This document shows, piece by piece, positions 33,608-41,707 of a stretch of DNA of 64,000 nt. The position numbers were made by a program, and so were the translations under genes. Origin of the DNA: Phycisphaeraceae bacterium. Lineage in GTDB: Bacteria > Planctomycetota > Phycisphaerae > Phycisphaerales > Phycisphaeraceae. Location: positions 372,001 to 436,000 of the forward strand of contig JAJDCY010000024.1 in NCBI GenBank assembly GCA_029260595.1, in the 5' to 3' direction. The notes beneath the pieces are model-generated. The model was not told the origin of the DNA. It searched no databases and worked only from the letters and a program-made list of their open reading frames with translations. The first letter of the stretch is position 1. Each line of letters starts with the position of its first letter.

Positions 33608-35245
33608 GTGATGCAAGAACGTCCTAACCTGGCTCGAGCATTAGCGGATATCCGTCGGCGCCGCCGCCGACTGTCGCGTGCAGCCGAGATCGCTCGCATT
33701 GGGTGGGCATGGGGCGGGTTTACCCTCGCAACGCTGCTGGCGGACGCTGTTTGGCCGCTCCCGCCTATCGTGCGTGTCGCGCTGGCCGGATCGATTGTCG
33801 CCGGGCTGTTCATTGCCGTTTGGCGCTCTATGCGACCGACGACACACCATCGACTCCATGACGCTCAGGCAATCGAACACCGCAACGCAATGGTTGGTAA
33901 CCCTCTTATCAATGCGGCATCACTCTATCACGTTGGCGCGCACAACGCTCGATCGCTGTCGAGCGTACTGCGCGCGCGCAGCGCTGATCGAGGCGCAGCG
34001 CTGCTCACGGATCTCGATATCACACCGAGGCCACAGATGATCGGTCTTGTTCGGCAACTCATCGCTCTTGCGGCGATTGCCGCGGTGGGGCTGTGCATTG
34101 CGCTCGTCCAACCGCGATTACTTGCCGCCGAGTGGGCACGCTTCACGACTCCCCTGGGCGATCACCCGCCGTTTAGCACGACCCGGATCACGCTTGCGAT
34201 CGATCCGACGGAACCCATGCTCGGTGCCGATGTGACGGTCTACGCAGATCTCTCATCTAACACCCCTCACCCGCTCGAGCTGGTCGAGCTCGACGACGAT
34301 CACCAGCCCACGCGCCGCTGGCCGATGCGCCGCGACTCAACGGGCCGATTCCATCGCCGCCTCCTCGGGCTCGATCAACCGATCACGGTCCATGTGGAAT
34401 CAGGCGCCACGCGCTCTCGCCGCCACCGGATCGCTCCCGCACCACTGCGGCAAGAAGCTCGGCGCGACCAAACGTCGGACCCTGCAGCCATCAACACCAG
34501 TGCTCGGCTCATCTCGCGATCTGGTCAATCGACTGACGCCGCACACCTGGCCAATCTCGCCGAGGCTCACCTGCAAGCACTCGCGGACACCGCTTCAGCG
34601 ATCCGGAAACTCGCTGACACATTGGCGGACAATGGGTCTGCACTGAACGACGACCAGCTCGCCGGCGTTCTCGGGCAGGCGGCGGAGCTCCTGGCCGAGT
34701 TCACACGTCGCCGCGACGCACTCACTGCCAGCCTCGGCGCGGATCGCACGGGCCGGCAAGGATCATCTGCGGCGGCGGAGCCCGAAAATGATCTGTTGCT
34801 AGCGCAAACTCATGAGACCTTGGCGCGCCTCGAGCTGCCGCGACTGAGTCGACACAGGGGTCAAGCAAAGTCCGCCACAGCTAACGAATTCGCCGCCGAC
34901 TGGTTCGGCACAGTCCGCCCAGCCGTCGACCACGACCTCGACCTGCTCCGAGAACAGCTACAGCGTCTTCGTGCGGCCGGTGCGAATCGGATCGGCGCGC
35001 GTCGGATAGACGCACAGGAGTCGGACGAAGCCCCTGGCGACCAACCATCGACGCGATTGGCTGTTGTGAGCGACTCGTCTGCCGCGGCGCGGCCGTCGCA
35101 AGCAGCCATGGCCGGCGTCCCGCTGCGGTATCGCGAAGCGGTAGGGCGGTACTTCCAAACCCTCGCGTCGGACAAACCGCTTTACAATCTGCCAGTGGAT
35201 AGCACCGCCGATTCAGATACAACCCTACGATCGACCGACCCATGA
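33608..35245 (+). CDS. DUF4175-like membrane protein of the vWA operon
   Basis: The 545-residue product has two N-terminal helices (GGFTLATLLADAVW and VRVALAGSIVAGLFIAVW), a third around residue 145, then a beta-rich part and a long helical C-terminal region rich in Ala, Leu, Arg and Glu (coiled coil likely). This arrangement is that of the DUF4175-like proteins that occur between vWA and DUF4159 genes. The start is GTG 33608 or ATG 33611. The stop codon overlaps the next start codon (ATGA). The function is unknown. Confidence 0.75.
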   Translation: MMQERPNLARALADIRRRRRRLSRAAEIARIGWAWGGFTLATLLADAVWPLPPIVRVALAGSIVAGLFIAVWRSMRPTTHHRLHDAQAIEHRNAMVGNPLINAASLYHVGAHNARSLSSVLRARSADRGAALLTDLDITPRPQMIGLVRQLIALAAIAAVGLCIALVQPRLLAAEWARFTTPLGDHPPFSTTRITLAIDPTEPMLGADVTVYADLSSNTPHPLELVELDDDHQPTRRWPMRRDSTGRFHRRLLGLDQPITVHVESGATRSRRHRIAPAPLRQEARRDQTSDPAAINTSARLISRSGQSTDAAHLANLAEAHLQALADTASAIRKLADTLADNGSALNDDQLAGVLGQAAELLAEFTRRRDALTASLGADRTGRQGSSAAAEPENDLLLAQTHETLARLELPRLSRHRGQAKSATANEFAADWFGTVRPAVDHDLDLLREQLQRLRAAGANRIGARRIDAQESDEAPGDQPSTRLAVVSDSSAAARPSQAAMAGVPLRYREAVGRYFQTLASDKPLYNLPVDSTADSDTTLRSTDP

Positions 35246-35952
35246 CACGCTCAGCTCGCTACAACCTCGCCACGTTCGCATGGATCGTTGGGTTGGCAGT
35301 CAGCATCCATCTTGTGACAGCTCAGGCGTCGGGTCAGCCTGACGCGGACCTTGCCGCCGACGCGACGGATGCGATCCGTGTCGGGCTGTTGGTCTACGGC
35401 GGCGATCAATCGGGCCAGTGTTTCTCCGACGGGTTCCTGGCCGATGCGGCGCGCCGCGCCAGCCTGAACGTTAGCCGAGAGTTGCACCCGATTGCGTTGG
35501 ATAGTGAAACAGTCTTTGAGTTCCCTTTGGTTGTGTTCGCCGGTGCCGGCCCGTTCACGCTAACGCCGCGGGAGCAGGAGCGCCTTGGAAACTACCTTAC
35601 GCGCGGTGGGATGGTTCTCGCATCGGCGCGCTGCTCAGACGCCGGCTGGGCCGAGTCGTTCAGGCATACCATGAACAAGATCTTTCCCGACACGCCCATG
35701 ATGCCGCTCGACACAACCCATCCCGTGTTTCACACGCTGTATGACATCGGGCGGCTGCGCACCCGCAAGACATCACGGCAAGCGCAGCTTTGGGGTCTGA
35801 CGCAGGGCGATCGATTGGTTGTGGTGTTCAGCCCCGACGGCTTGCACGACGCCCGCAGTGCCGGGCCCGGTTGCTGTTGTTGCGGTGGCAACGAAGTCCG
35901 CGACGCTCATCGTGTCAACGCGAATATCCTCGGTTACGCCCTGACGCATTGA
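35242..35952 (+). CDS. Secreted DUF4159 domain protein
   Basis: The 236-residue product has a signal peptide (FAWIVGLAVSIHLVTAQASG). The body has FEFPLVVFAGAGPFTLTPRE, LGNYLTRGGMVLASARCSDAGW, PLDTTHPVFHTLYDI and a C-terminal SAGPGCCCCGGNEVRDAH. These match DUF4159, with the rare CCCCGG cluster near the end. DUF4159 proteins are usual partners of MoxR, DUF58 and vWA genes. Translational coupling to the previous gene is suggested by the 4-bp overlap. The Cys cluster might hold a metal. Confidence 0.85.
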   Translation: MTRSARYNLATFAWIVGLAVSIHLVTAQASGQPDADLAADATDAIRVGLLVYGGDQSGQCFSDGFLADAARRASLNVSRELHPIALDSETVFEFPLVVFAGAGPFTLTPREQERLGNYLTRGGMVLASARCSDAGWAESFRHTMNKIFPDTPMMPLDTTHPVFHTLYDIGRLRTRKTSRQAQLWGLTQGDRLVVVFSPDGLHDARSAGPGCCCCGGNEVRDAHRVNANILGYALTH

Positions 35953-35977
35953 CCTGGGCGGACTGTCTTCGAGCCCG

Positions 35978-36583
35978 CTATTGTTCGACCACGGAATAGA
36001 ACCCGTGACCGTCGGTCGTCAGCCGGCCTTGCTTGACCAGCTCGTCCCAGACCGCCTGCGGAAACTGCGTCGGTGGGTTGATCGCGACGACCTTTGATTG
36101 TTTCCCGCCGCTTAACGGGCCGACGCCGATCTTGGATTCCTCGTCCAGCCGCGTCAGCTTCAGTCGCTTGCGAAAAGCCTTCATCGCGCGCTTGAGCACC
36201 TGTTTGTCGCCAATATCCACCGGTTCATCCGAACCGCTGGATTGCTCTGCGGGTCGTGCGGGTATTCCGCGGGTGGTCGATGCCGACGATGGCGATGCGG
36301 TCGAGGCTGCCCCGGACGCTGGGCGCCCCGGCGCAGTCAGTTCATTGACCAACCGTGTCAAACCTTTGACATCCTGCTGCGAAACAATCTCACCGGCCCG
36401 CGCGGCATCCGCATCAACATGTTGCAGCGCTTTGCCTACACGATCCCACAGCCGTTTCGCCTGGCTGGTGTCCTCACACAGAAACAGGTCCGACGCCAGC
36501 TCTGCCAGCGTCTGCAGTGACTTGGTGTCGCGGTTGGCGTAGTAGCGTTTGATCGCCCCGTCCTGGTAGCTCGAATCGGCCAT
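35978..36583 (-). CDS. Hypothetical planctomycete-type cytosolic protein
   Basis: The 201-residue product begins MADSSYQDGAIKRYYANRDTK, followed by a helical region (LQTLAELASDLFLCEDTSQAKRLWDRVGKAL), a low-complexity Ser/Pro/Ala linker (about residues 83-117) and a small, basic C-terminal domain (MKAFRKRLKLTRLDEESKIG, FPQAVWDELVKQGRLT). The C-terminal part looks like a small winged-helix or RNA-binding fold. I do not recognise a named family, although such N-termini seem common in this phylum. Confidence 0.75.
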   Translation of the reverse strand: MADSSYQDGAIKRYYANRDTKSLQTLAELASDLFLCEDTSQAKRLWDRVGKALQHVDADAARAGEIVSQQDVKGLTRLVNELTAPGRPASGAASTASPSSASTTRGIPARPAEQSSGSDEPVDIGDKQVLKRAMKAFRKRLKLTRLDEESKIGVGPLSGGKQSKVVAINPPTQFPQAVWDELVKQGRLTTDGHGFYSVVEQ

Positions 36584-36670
36584 GCACGGTGCCCCTTTCG
36601 GACCGCATCATACCCGCCCCAACCCGCCTCGCCGATCAGAGGGCCGCACCCCTCACCGCCGCGCACGAAA

Positions 36671-36695
36671 ACCCCCCGGGAACTCCCCGGGGGGT
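36671..36695 (-). terminator. Rho-independent terminator of the sigma-factor cassette
   Basis: A 10-bp perfect GC-rich stem (ACCCCCCGGG with CCCGGGGGGT) around a 5-base loop, with a short T-run on the minus strand. It lies 42 bp after the stop codon at 36737. Confidence 0.75.
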
Positions 36696-36736
36696 ATTGG
36701 TCGATCTCACTAGCGGGACAGGTTCTCGCCGTCACA

Positions 36737-37384
36737 TCAATAATGCACGCCGGTGCGAACCGAACACGACGGCCCGTGATTGTGCGGGCGTATCACCTTG
36801 TGGGTCTCCCAGTACCCGGGCACCCAGACGCTGACCTTGCGTCGCGTCGTGTAGCCGTACTGAGTGTGCACGCGCGTCTTTCGCCATTCATGGTGCCCGG
36901 CAACCCACCGCTTGCGGACCTCATAACGCGGCCTGGTGTTGCAATGAACGCCGACATGCACGCCACTGCCACCGTCATGGTGTCCGAAACTGAACGAGAA
37001 CCCGGTTGATCGGTTGCGTCGTGCATGCCGATCATGATCGCGGTGGTCTCGGTGCACCCGGTGGGTGGGTTTCGGGTGAGCGTTGTGCCGGGCGTGATCG
37101 CGGCGCGGGTTTGGCCCATGCCACGCTCCGCGCGTCCGGTCACGGTGGTAGTTGCTCTTCGCGGCTTGATAGGCCGTGTGCCCGTTCTGCACGCTGGGGG
37201 GCCGTTGCAACCCCAACTGCTTTGGCCGATGAACCACCGGTTTCTCAACACGGTGGTTTTCATTCACACTGCCCTCTCGCCTGCCGCCCCGTTCAGCTGC
37301 CGCCTGAGAAACCATCGGCCCCGCAGCCAACAGGCACGCGATTGCCCCGGCGACCCATCGAGCTTTTCGTTTTCGGTTCAGCAT
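36737..37384 (-). CDS. His/Arg-rich secreted protein
   Basis: The 215-residue product starts at the ATG at 37384 with AAAGGAG 7 bp upstream. It has a signal peptide (AGAIACLLAAGPMVSQAAA). The mature part is very rich in His and Arg (RDHARHNAHPKPTHRVHRDH), then a Tyr/Trp/His-rich end with YEVRKRWVAGHHEWRKTRVH and VSVWVPGYWETHKV. Such compositions can bind metals or polyanions. It follows a Spy-like gene and sits at the end of a sigma-factor cassette. The domain around VPGYWE resembles the YXWY repeats of envelope proteins. The function is unknown. Confidence 0.78.
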   Translation of the reverse strand: MLNRKRKARWVAGAIACLLAAGPMVSQAAAERGGRREGSVNENHRVEKPVVHRPKQLGLQRPPSVQNGHTAYQAAKSNYHRDRTRGAWHGPNPRRDHARHNAHPKPTHRVHRDHRDHDRHARRNRSTGFSFSFGHHDGGSGVHVGVHCNTRPRYEVRKRWVAGHHEWRKTRVHTQYGYTTRRKVSVWVPGYWETHKVIRPHNHGPSCSVRTGVHY

Positions 37385-37427
37385 GATCAATCTCCTTTCA
37401 AAAAACCTGCTTCGAACAACCCAATCG

Positions 37428-37862
37428 CTACGAACGCTTGGTCCAGCGCTCCCGCATCAGCTCCAGACATTTCTGTCGCTGCTCGGGCGTCAATACGTCC
37501 ATCAGTCGTCGCATCTGTGAGACCATCTCGCGGGCCCGCTGGGGCGTGAATGCCTCCGTGATCAACTGCTCGATGGCCGCGTCATCGGGCTCATCCTTGC
37601 CCAACTCCTCCATGAGTTGCTGCTTCCACTCACGACGCTGGCTGCGCATTTGTTCGCGCTGCTTAGCGATCTCCTCGGCCACTTGATCGAACGCCTCGCG
37701 CTGCTCACCCTCCAGCCCAAGGTGGTGCGCCATCCACTGCGTCCGCCGCTCGAACGATCGGCGTCCACCCCGGTCGTGACTGGCTTGCCAGTACCCGGCA
37801 ACGAACATCGCGTTGAACACCAACGACACACTCAGCGTCAGCCACAGCCATTTACGTTTCAC
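37428..37862 (-). CDS. Spy/CpxP-like periplasmic protein
   Basis: A 144-residue helical protein with a membrane anchor or signal (WLWLTLSVSLVFNAMFVAGYW). The mature part has a charged helix pair with FERRTQWMAHHLGLEGEQREAFD and MRRLMDVLTPEQRQKCLELM, an LTPEQR motif that is typical of Spy/CpxP and CnrX/ZraP-type periplasmic sensors and chaperones. It starts at GTG 37862 with GGAGG upstream and overlaps the anti-sigma stop codon by 4 bp (GTGA). It is likely part of envelope stress signalling. Confidence 0.83.
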   Translation of the reverse strand: MKRKWLWLTLSVSLVFNAMFVAGYWQASHDRGGRRSFERRTQWMAHHLGLEGEQREAFDQVAEEIAKQREQMRSQRREWKQQLMEELGKDEPDDAAIEQLITEAFTPQRAREMVSQMRRLMDVLTPEQRQKCLELMRERWTKRS

Positions 37863-38425
37863 ATCCCACCTCCCGGCGATACTGCCAACAGAGAGAATCC
37901 CGAGTCATCGAACATCTCATCTAATCCCCAATCCGCAACGGCTGCGGCAGCCGCGGCCGATTCGTCGCCACCGTTCGTGCCCATTCCCGTTTGATAGCCG
38001 ACGGTCCCGGCCAGCATCAGCACAGCCGCCGCCGCAACCTGCCCGAGGCGCTGTGCCCACCGGCGCGGTGCGTAGTCAGTGAATTTCAACGACGGCTCAC
38101 GCAGGCCGATTGCAACTCGCAAGACGCGGTGCGGAACCTCGCGGCTTTGGGCAGACTCGGCGTCGGCTCGTGCCGTACGCAACTCGATCACTGCATCTAA
38201 AAAGTCTGCATCGTCCGCCATTCGCTGCTCGATCTGTGCGGTCAACTCATCCGCCGCACGCCCGTCCAGGTACGCAGCCAGATCAATCTCATCGAAGCCG
38301 CTGTCTGGCACGCCTGACTGCTCAGGATCCTTGTCATGGCCGGCCCCGTTCTCATTCGCCGCGGCGTATTGCTGCCAAAGCCGCCGCTGCGAGTCGTCAT
38401 CGAGATGTTCAAATTGCTCGTTCAT
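37859..38425 (-). CDS. Anti-sigma factor, membrane-anchored
   Basis: The 188-residue product has an N-terminal cytosolic part with FDEIDLAAYLDGRAADELTA and IEQRMADDADFLDAVIEL, the pattern of anti-sigma N-terminal domains without a zinc site. One helix follows (AAAAVLMLAGTVGYQTG, about residues 130-150), and a short periplasmic tail. It lies directly behind a sigma factor gene and overlaps the Spy-like gene, which supports its role as the inhibitor of that sigma factor. Confidence 0.8.
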   Translation of the reverse strand: MNEQFEHLDDDSQRRLWQQYAAANENGAGHDKDPEQSGVPDSGFDEIDLAAYLDGRAADELTAQIEQRMADDADFLDAVIELRTARADAESAQSREVPHRVLRVAIGLREPSLKFTDYAPRRWAQRLGQVAAAAVLMLAGTVGYQTGMGTNGGDESAAAAAAVADWGLDEMFDDSGFSLLAVSPGGGM

Positions 38426-38487
38426 TGTGCTCCACCTTGTTCTACGCGGCGTGGCGGAGATTCATCCCCGCAGCCGCTTGGCTGGGA

Positions 38488-39018
38488 TCACTTTTTTTCG
38501 AAGTATTCTCGTAACTTCAATATCGCCTTGTGTTTGGTGCTCCGAATTGTTTGAGCGTCCACGCCCAACACACCGGCCGCCTCGGCCACTGTCATCTCTT
38601 TTTCGAACAGCAGCGTCATCACCAGGTGCTGTCGAGGGCTGAGCAAGTCAGCCGGCAGTGCGATCGGCTCCGCGGGACCATCCGCGTCGGCCAAGGGCTC
38701 GGGGACCGCATCCAACGGTTGCGTCGGGATACGCAGCCGCCGCGTCTGGTCGATCGCGGTGCTGTGGGCGATCACGGTTAGATAGGTCACGATTGATGCA
38801 CGTGCCGGGTCAAACGCCCGCAACAGCCGCGAGTCCTCCCGCACCAACCGCACGAACACCTCCTGGGCGATATCGTTTGCCGTCTCGGTATCGCCCGCTC
38901 GGCCTCGCTTCTCAAGCACCCGCCGCACGGCTGTGTAGATCACCGGCGCGTAGCGGTCCACGAACCGCCGCCATGCGTCCTGGTCGCCCGTGATACATCG
39001 ATCGATCATCTCGCTCAC
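38488..39018 (-). CDS. ECF-type RNA polymerase sigma factor
   Basis: The 176-residue product has region 2 (AWRRFVDRYAPVIYTAVRR, DIAQEVFVRLVRE, VTYLTVIAHSTAIDQTRR) and region 4 (LSPRQHLVMTLLFEKEMTVAEAAGVLGV and IRSTKHKAILKLREYF). It should direct transcription of an envelope-stress regulon. It is the first gene of a four-gene cassette with an anti-sigma factor, a Spy-like protein and a His/Arg-rich secreted protein. It is divergent from zwf across only 95 bp. Confidence 0.93.
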   Translation of the reverse strand: MSEMIDRCITGDQDAWRRFVDRYAPVIYTAVRRVLEKRGRAGDTETANDIAQEVFVRLVREDSRLLRAFDPARASIVTYLTVIAHSTAIDQTRRLRIPTQPLDAVPEPLADADGPAEPIALPADLLSPRQHLVMTLLFEKEMTVAEAAGVLGVDAQTIRSTKHKAILKLREYFEKK

Positions 39019-39098
39019 GCCTGGGATTCTCCCTCAAGACCAGCGATGATGACAGCGAGACCCGATCCGCCGGACTGTCACCCCAAATGGCCACTCGT

Positions 39099-39107
39099 TG
39101 GTATGAT
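39099..39107 (+). promoter_or_regulatory. Extended -10 element just before zwf
   Basis: TG-G-TATGAT matches the extended -10 pattern (TGnTATAAT). It would start RNA at about 39114, exactly at the first base of the preferred zwf start codon. No good -35 box is seen. Confidence 0.4.
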
Positions 39108-39113
39108 GCCCGC

Positions 39114-40649
39114 ATGCCCAACCTCGATGAGCCTAGCCCCTGCCTGATTGTGATCTTCGGTGCGTCCGGAGACCTGACCAAACGCAAGCTGATCCCTTCG
39201 CTCTACCACCTGCACGTAACCGGCTCACTCCCGGCCAACTGCGCGATTCTCGGGATCAGCCGCACCGAGATGTCCGACGACGCCTTCCGCGAGAAGCTAC
39301 GCGAAGCCGCCGAGAAACACGCACAGGGATACACCGCCGCCGCCTGGCAAAAGTTCGCCGGCTCTCTCTATTACCACGCCGCCGATTCGACCAAGCAGAC
39401 CGCGTACGCCGGCATCAAAAAGCGCATGGCCGAGTTGTCCGACCGTCACAAGACCGGCCAAAACTCGCTGCTCTACCTTGCGATGGCACCGCATTTGTAC
39501 GAACCGACGATCATCCAGTTCGGCGAGAACAACATGATCGTCGAGGGCAAGCGCTGGTGCAGCATCAACCGCGACAACCCGCCGTGGCAGCGCATCGTCG
39601 TCGAAAAACCCTTCGGCAACGACCCCGAATCAGCGGGCCACCTCAACCGTGTGCTCGGCCGCGTGTTCGAGGAAGAAAGCATCTACCGCATCGACCACTA
39701 CCTCGGCAAAGAGACTGTCCAGAACCTGATGGTCTTCCGCTTCGCCAATACCATCTTCGAGCCGATCTGGAACCAGCACTACATCGACCACGTCCAGGTT
39801 ACGGCAACCGAAACCGTCGGTGTCGAAGGACGCGGCTCGTACTACGACTCTCCCGGCGGCGGCGCACTCCGCGACATGATCCAGAGCCACCTGCTCCAGG
39901 TCATGGCTGTCGTCGCCATGGAACCCCCGGTCAGCCTCAAGGCCGACGACATCCGACTCGAGAAATCCAAAGTCCTCGGCGCCGCACGACAGCACCGCGA
40001 GCAGGACCTGCCCGACATCGCCGTCCGCGGCCAATACGGCCCCGGCACTATCGGCGGTAGGTCCAATCCCGGCTACCGAAACGAGCCCGGCGTCAACCCT
40101 GAGAGTCAAACCGATACCTTCGCCGCGATCCAGGTGATGATCGACACCTGGCGGTGGGGCGGTGTCCCGTTCTATCTTCGCTCCGGCAAGGGCATGGCCC
40201 GCAAGCTCACCGAGATCGTGATCAGCTTCAAGCCCACGCCTCACTGCATCTTCCGCGATCAGACCCAAGGGGCGGGCTGCCTCCCGCCCAACCAGATCGT
40301 CATCAACGTCCAGCCGGACGAGGGCATCCGCATACGGTTCGAAGGCAAAGTCCCCGGATCGGGGATGAAGATCAAAGACGTTGTGATGGACTTCGATTAT
40401 GTCGAGCAGTTTCAGTCCGAACCGCCCGAGGCCTACGCGACGCTGCTGCTCGACGCGATGCGCGGCGACCAGACCCTTTACAAACACCGAGACGAGATCG
40501 AACAAGCCTGGCGCATCGTGCAGCCGGTGCTCGACTACTGGGATGCGAATCCGCAGAGCGACCTACCTAACTACGCGGCCGGAACCTGGGGTCCGCAGGC
40601 CAGCGATAAGATGATGGCACGCGACGGGCGACAGTGGCACAACCCGTAG
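39114..40649 (+). CDS. zwf: Glucose-6-phosphate dehydrogenase
   Basis: This 511-residue enzyme oxidises glucose 6-phosphate to 6-phosphogluconolactone with NAD(P)+, the first step of the oxidative pentose phosphate pathway. The nucleotide site is GASGDLTKRK (about residues 16-25), EKPFG (164-168) and the active-site RIDHYLGKE (192-200). It is followed after 31 bp by pgl, the next enzyme, so an operon is likely. The start is ATG 39114; an in-frame ATG at 39087 lies upstream of the -10-like box. If that promoter is right, the transcript is leaderless. Confidence 0.97.
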   Translation: MPNLDEPSPCLIVIFGASGDLTKRKLIPSLYHLHVTGSLPANCAILGISRTEMSDDAFREKLREAAEKHAQGYTAAAWQKFAGSLYYHAADSTKQTAYAGIKKRMAELSDRHKTGQNSLLYLAMAPHLYEPTIIQFGENNMIVEGKRWCSINRDNPPWQRIVVEKPFGNDPESAGHLNRVLGRVFEEESIYRIDHYLGKETVQNLMVFRFANTIFEPIWNQHYIDHVQVTATETVGVEGRGSYYDSPGGGALRDMIQSHLLQVMAVVAMEPPVSLKADDIRLEKSKVLGAARQHREQDLPDIAVRGQYGPGTIGGRSNPGYRNEPGVNPESQTDTFAAIQVMIDTWRWGGVPFYLRSGKGMARKLTEIVISFKPTPHCIFRDQTQGAGCLPPNQIVINVQPDEGIRIRFEGKVPGSGMKIKDVVMDFDYVEQFQSEPPEAYATLLLDAMRGDQTLYKHRDEIEQAWRIVQPVLDYWDANPQSDLPNYAAGTWGPQASDKMMARDGRQWHNP

Positions 40650-40680
40650 CGACGGGTCAATCCGTAACGGAGCGATCACC

Positions 40681-41529
40681 GTGACCGACAACCCGCGCGA
40701 GCCGAAGACCGTGATCGATGGCGAACTTAGTCTGCCCGGCAAGTTGCGCGCACGGCCGACTGCGGACAAACTCTACGACGACCTCGCGGCCGCGCTGCTC
40801 ACAGCGGCTTGGCAAGCGGTCAAGGACCGCGGCGTATTCCACCTCGCACTCTCCGGCGGGTCGACGCCTGAACCGTTCTTCGTGCGGCTGGTCATCGACC
40901 CGCGCTACCGCGAGATCCCCTGGCGGCAGACCCACGCCTGGATCGTCGACGAACGCTGCGTCCCCGAGGAAGACCCGCGATCCAACTTCCGAATGATCCG
41001 CGAGTCACTGCTCGACCACCTCCCGCTTCGCCGCGCCGACACCCACCCGATCCCCGTTCTCGACGACGATCCTGCCAACACATACGAGAAGGAGTTGCTC
41101 AGCGTCATCCCCGTCGACATCGATTCAGCCGCGCCCCATCCCAAGTCAGGCGATGCCGGCCCGATCAACGCCTCCGCGATCCCTCGCCTCGACTTCGTCC
41201 TGCTCGGCATGGGCGGCGACTGTCACACCGCCAGCCTCTTCCCCGGCTCCCCCGCGCTTGACGCCGGCGACCTTCTGATTGCGAGCAACCAGGTTCCACC
41301 CGGTACCATCCCCGATGTGCCTCGCGTCACGATGACCTATCGCCTGCTCAACGCCGCCCGCTCCATCGCGGTGCTGGTCACCGGTGCCGCCAAAGCCGCC
41401 GCACTCACCCGCGTCAGCCAACAACTCGCCGCGGCCGGCCCCGACCCCGCAACTCTGCCGATCACAGGGATCAACCCGGTGGATGGCAAACTGATCTGGT
41501 ACGTCGACGAACCCGCGCTCGGCCGCTAG
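40681..41529 (+). CDS. pgl: 6-phosphogluconolactonase
   Basis: Hydrolyses 6-phosphogluconolactone, the product of Zwf. Visible motifs are FHLALSGGSTPEPFF (sugar-phosphate loop) and FVLLGMGGDCHTASLFPGS, in which the usual DGHTAS is DCHTAS. HAWIVDERCVPEEDPRSNFR follows the Pgl (DevB) pattern of W.DER.vP...SN. The length of 282 residues is slightly above normal, owing to an insert near residue 150. The GTG start at 40681 follows GGAG by 8 bp. Confidence 0.94.
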   Translation: MTDNPREPKTVIDGELSLPGKLRARPTADKLYDDLAAALLTAAWQAVKDRGVFHLALSGGSTPEPFFVRLVIDPRYREIPWRQTHAWIVDERCVPEEDPRSNFRMIRESLLDHLPLRRADTHPIPVLDDDPANTYEKELLSVIPVDIDSAAPHPKSGDAGPINASAIPRLDFVLLGMGGDCHTASLFPGSPALDAGDLLIASNQVPPGTIPDVPRVTMTYRLLNAARSIAVLVTGAAKAAALTRVSQQLAAAGPDPATLPITGINPVDGKLIWYVDEPALGR

Positions 41530-41707
41530 CGCCCCCGTTTGTGGCCAACGGATCAGGCTGCGTGCCGTCAGAGATTCGTGGCCCCTTCACCAAACTGCTG
41601 AATACCCGCCAGCGGCTAATCGATAAACCCCTAAGGTATCCGGTCGGACCGGCGGGTCTGTGGCCATCTTGCGTCACCGGCCGATAAGACCCCCGGAGTT
41701 GCTGCTG

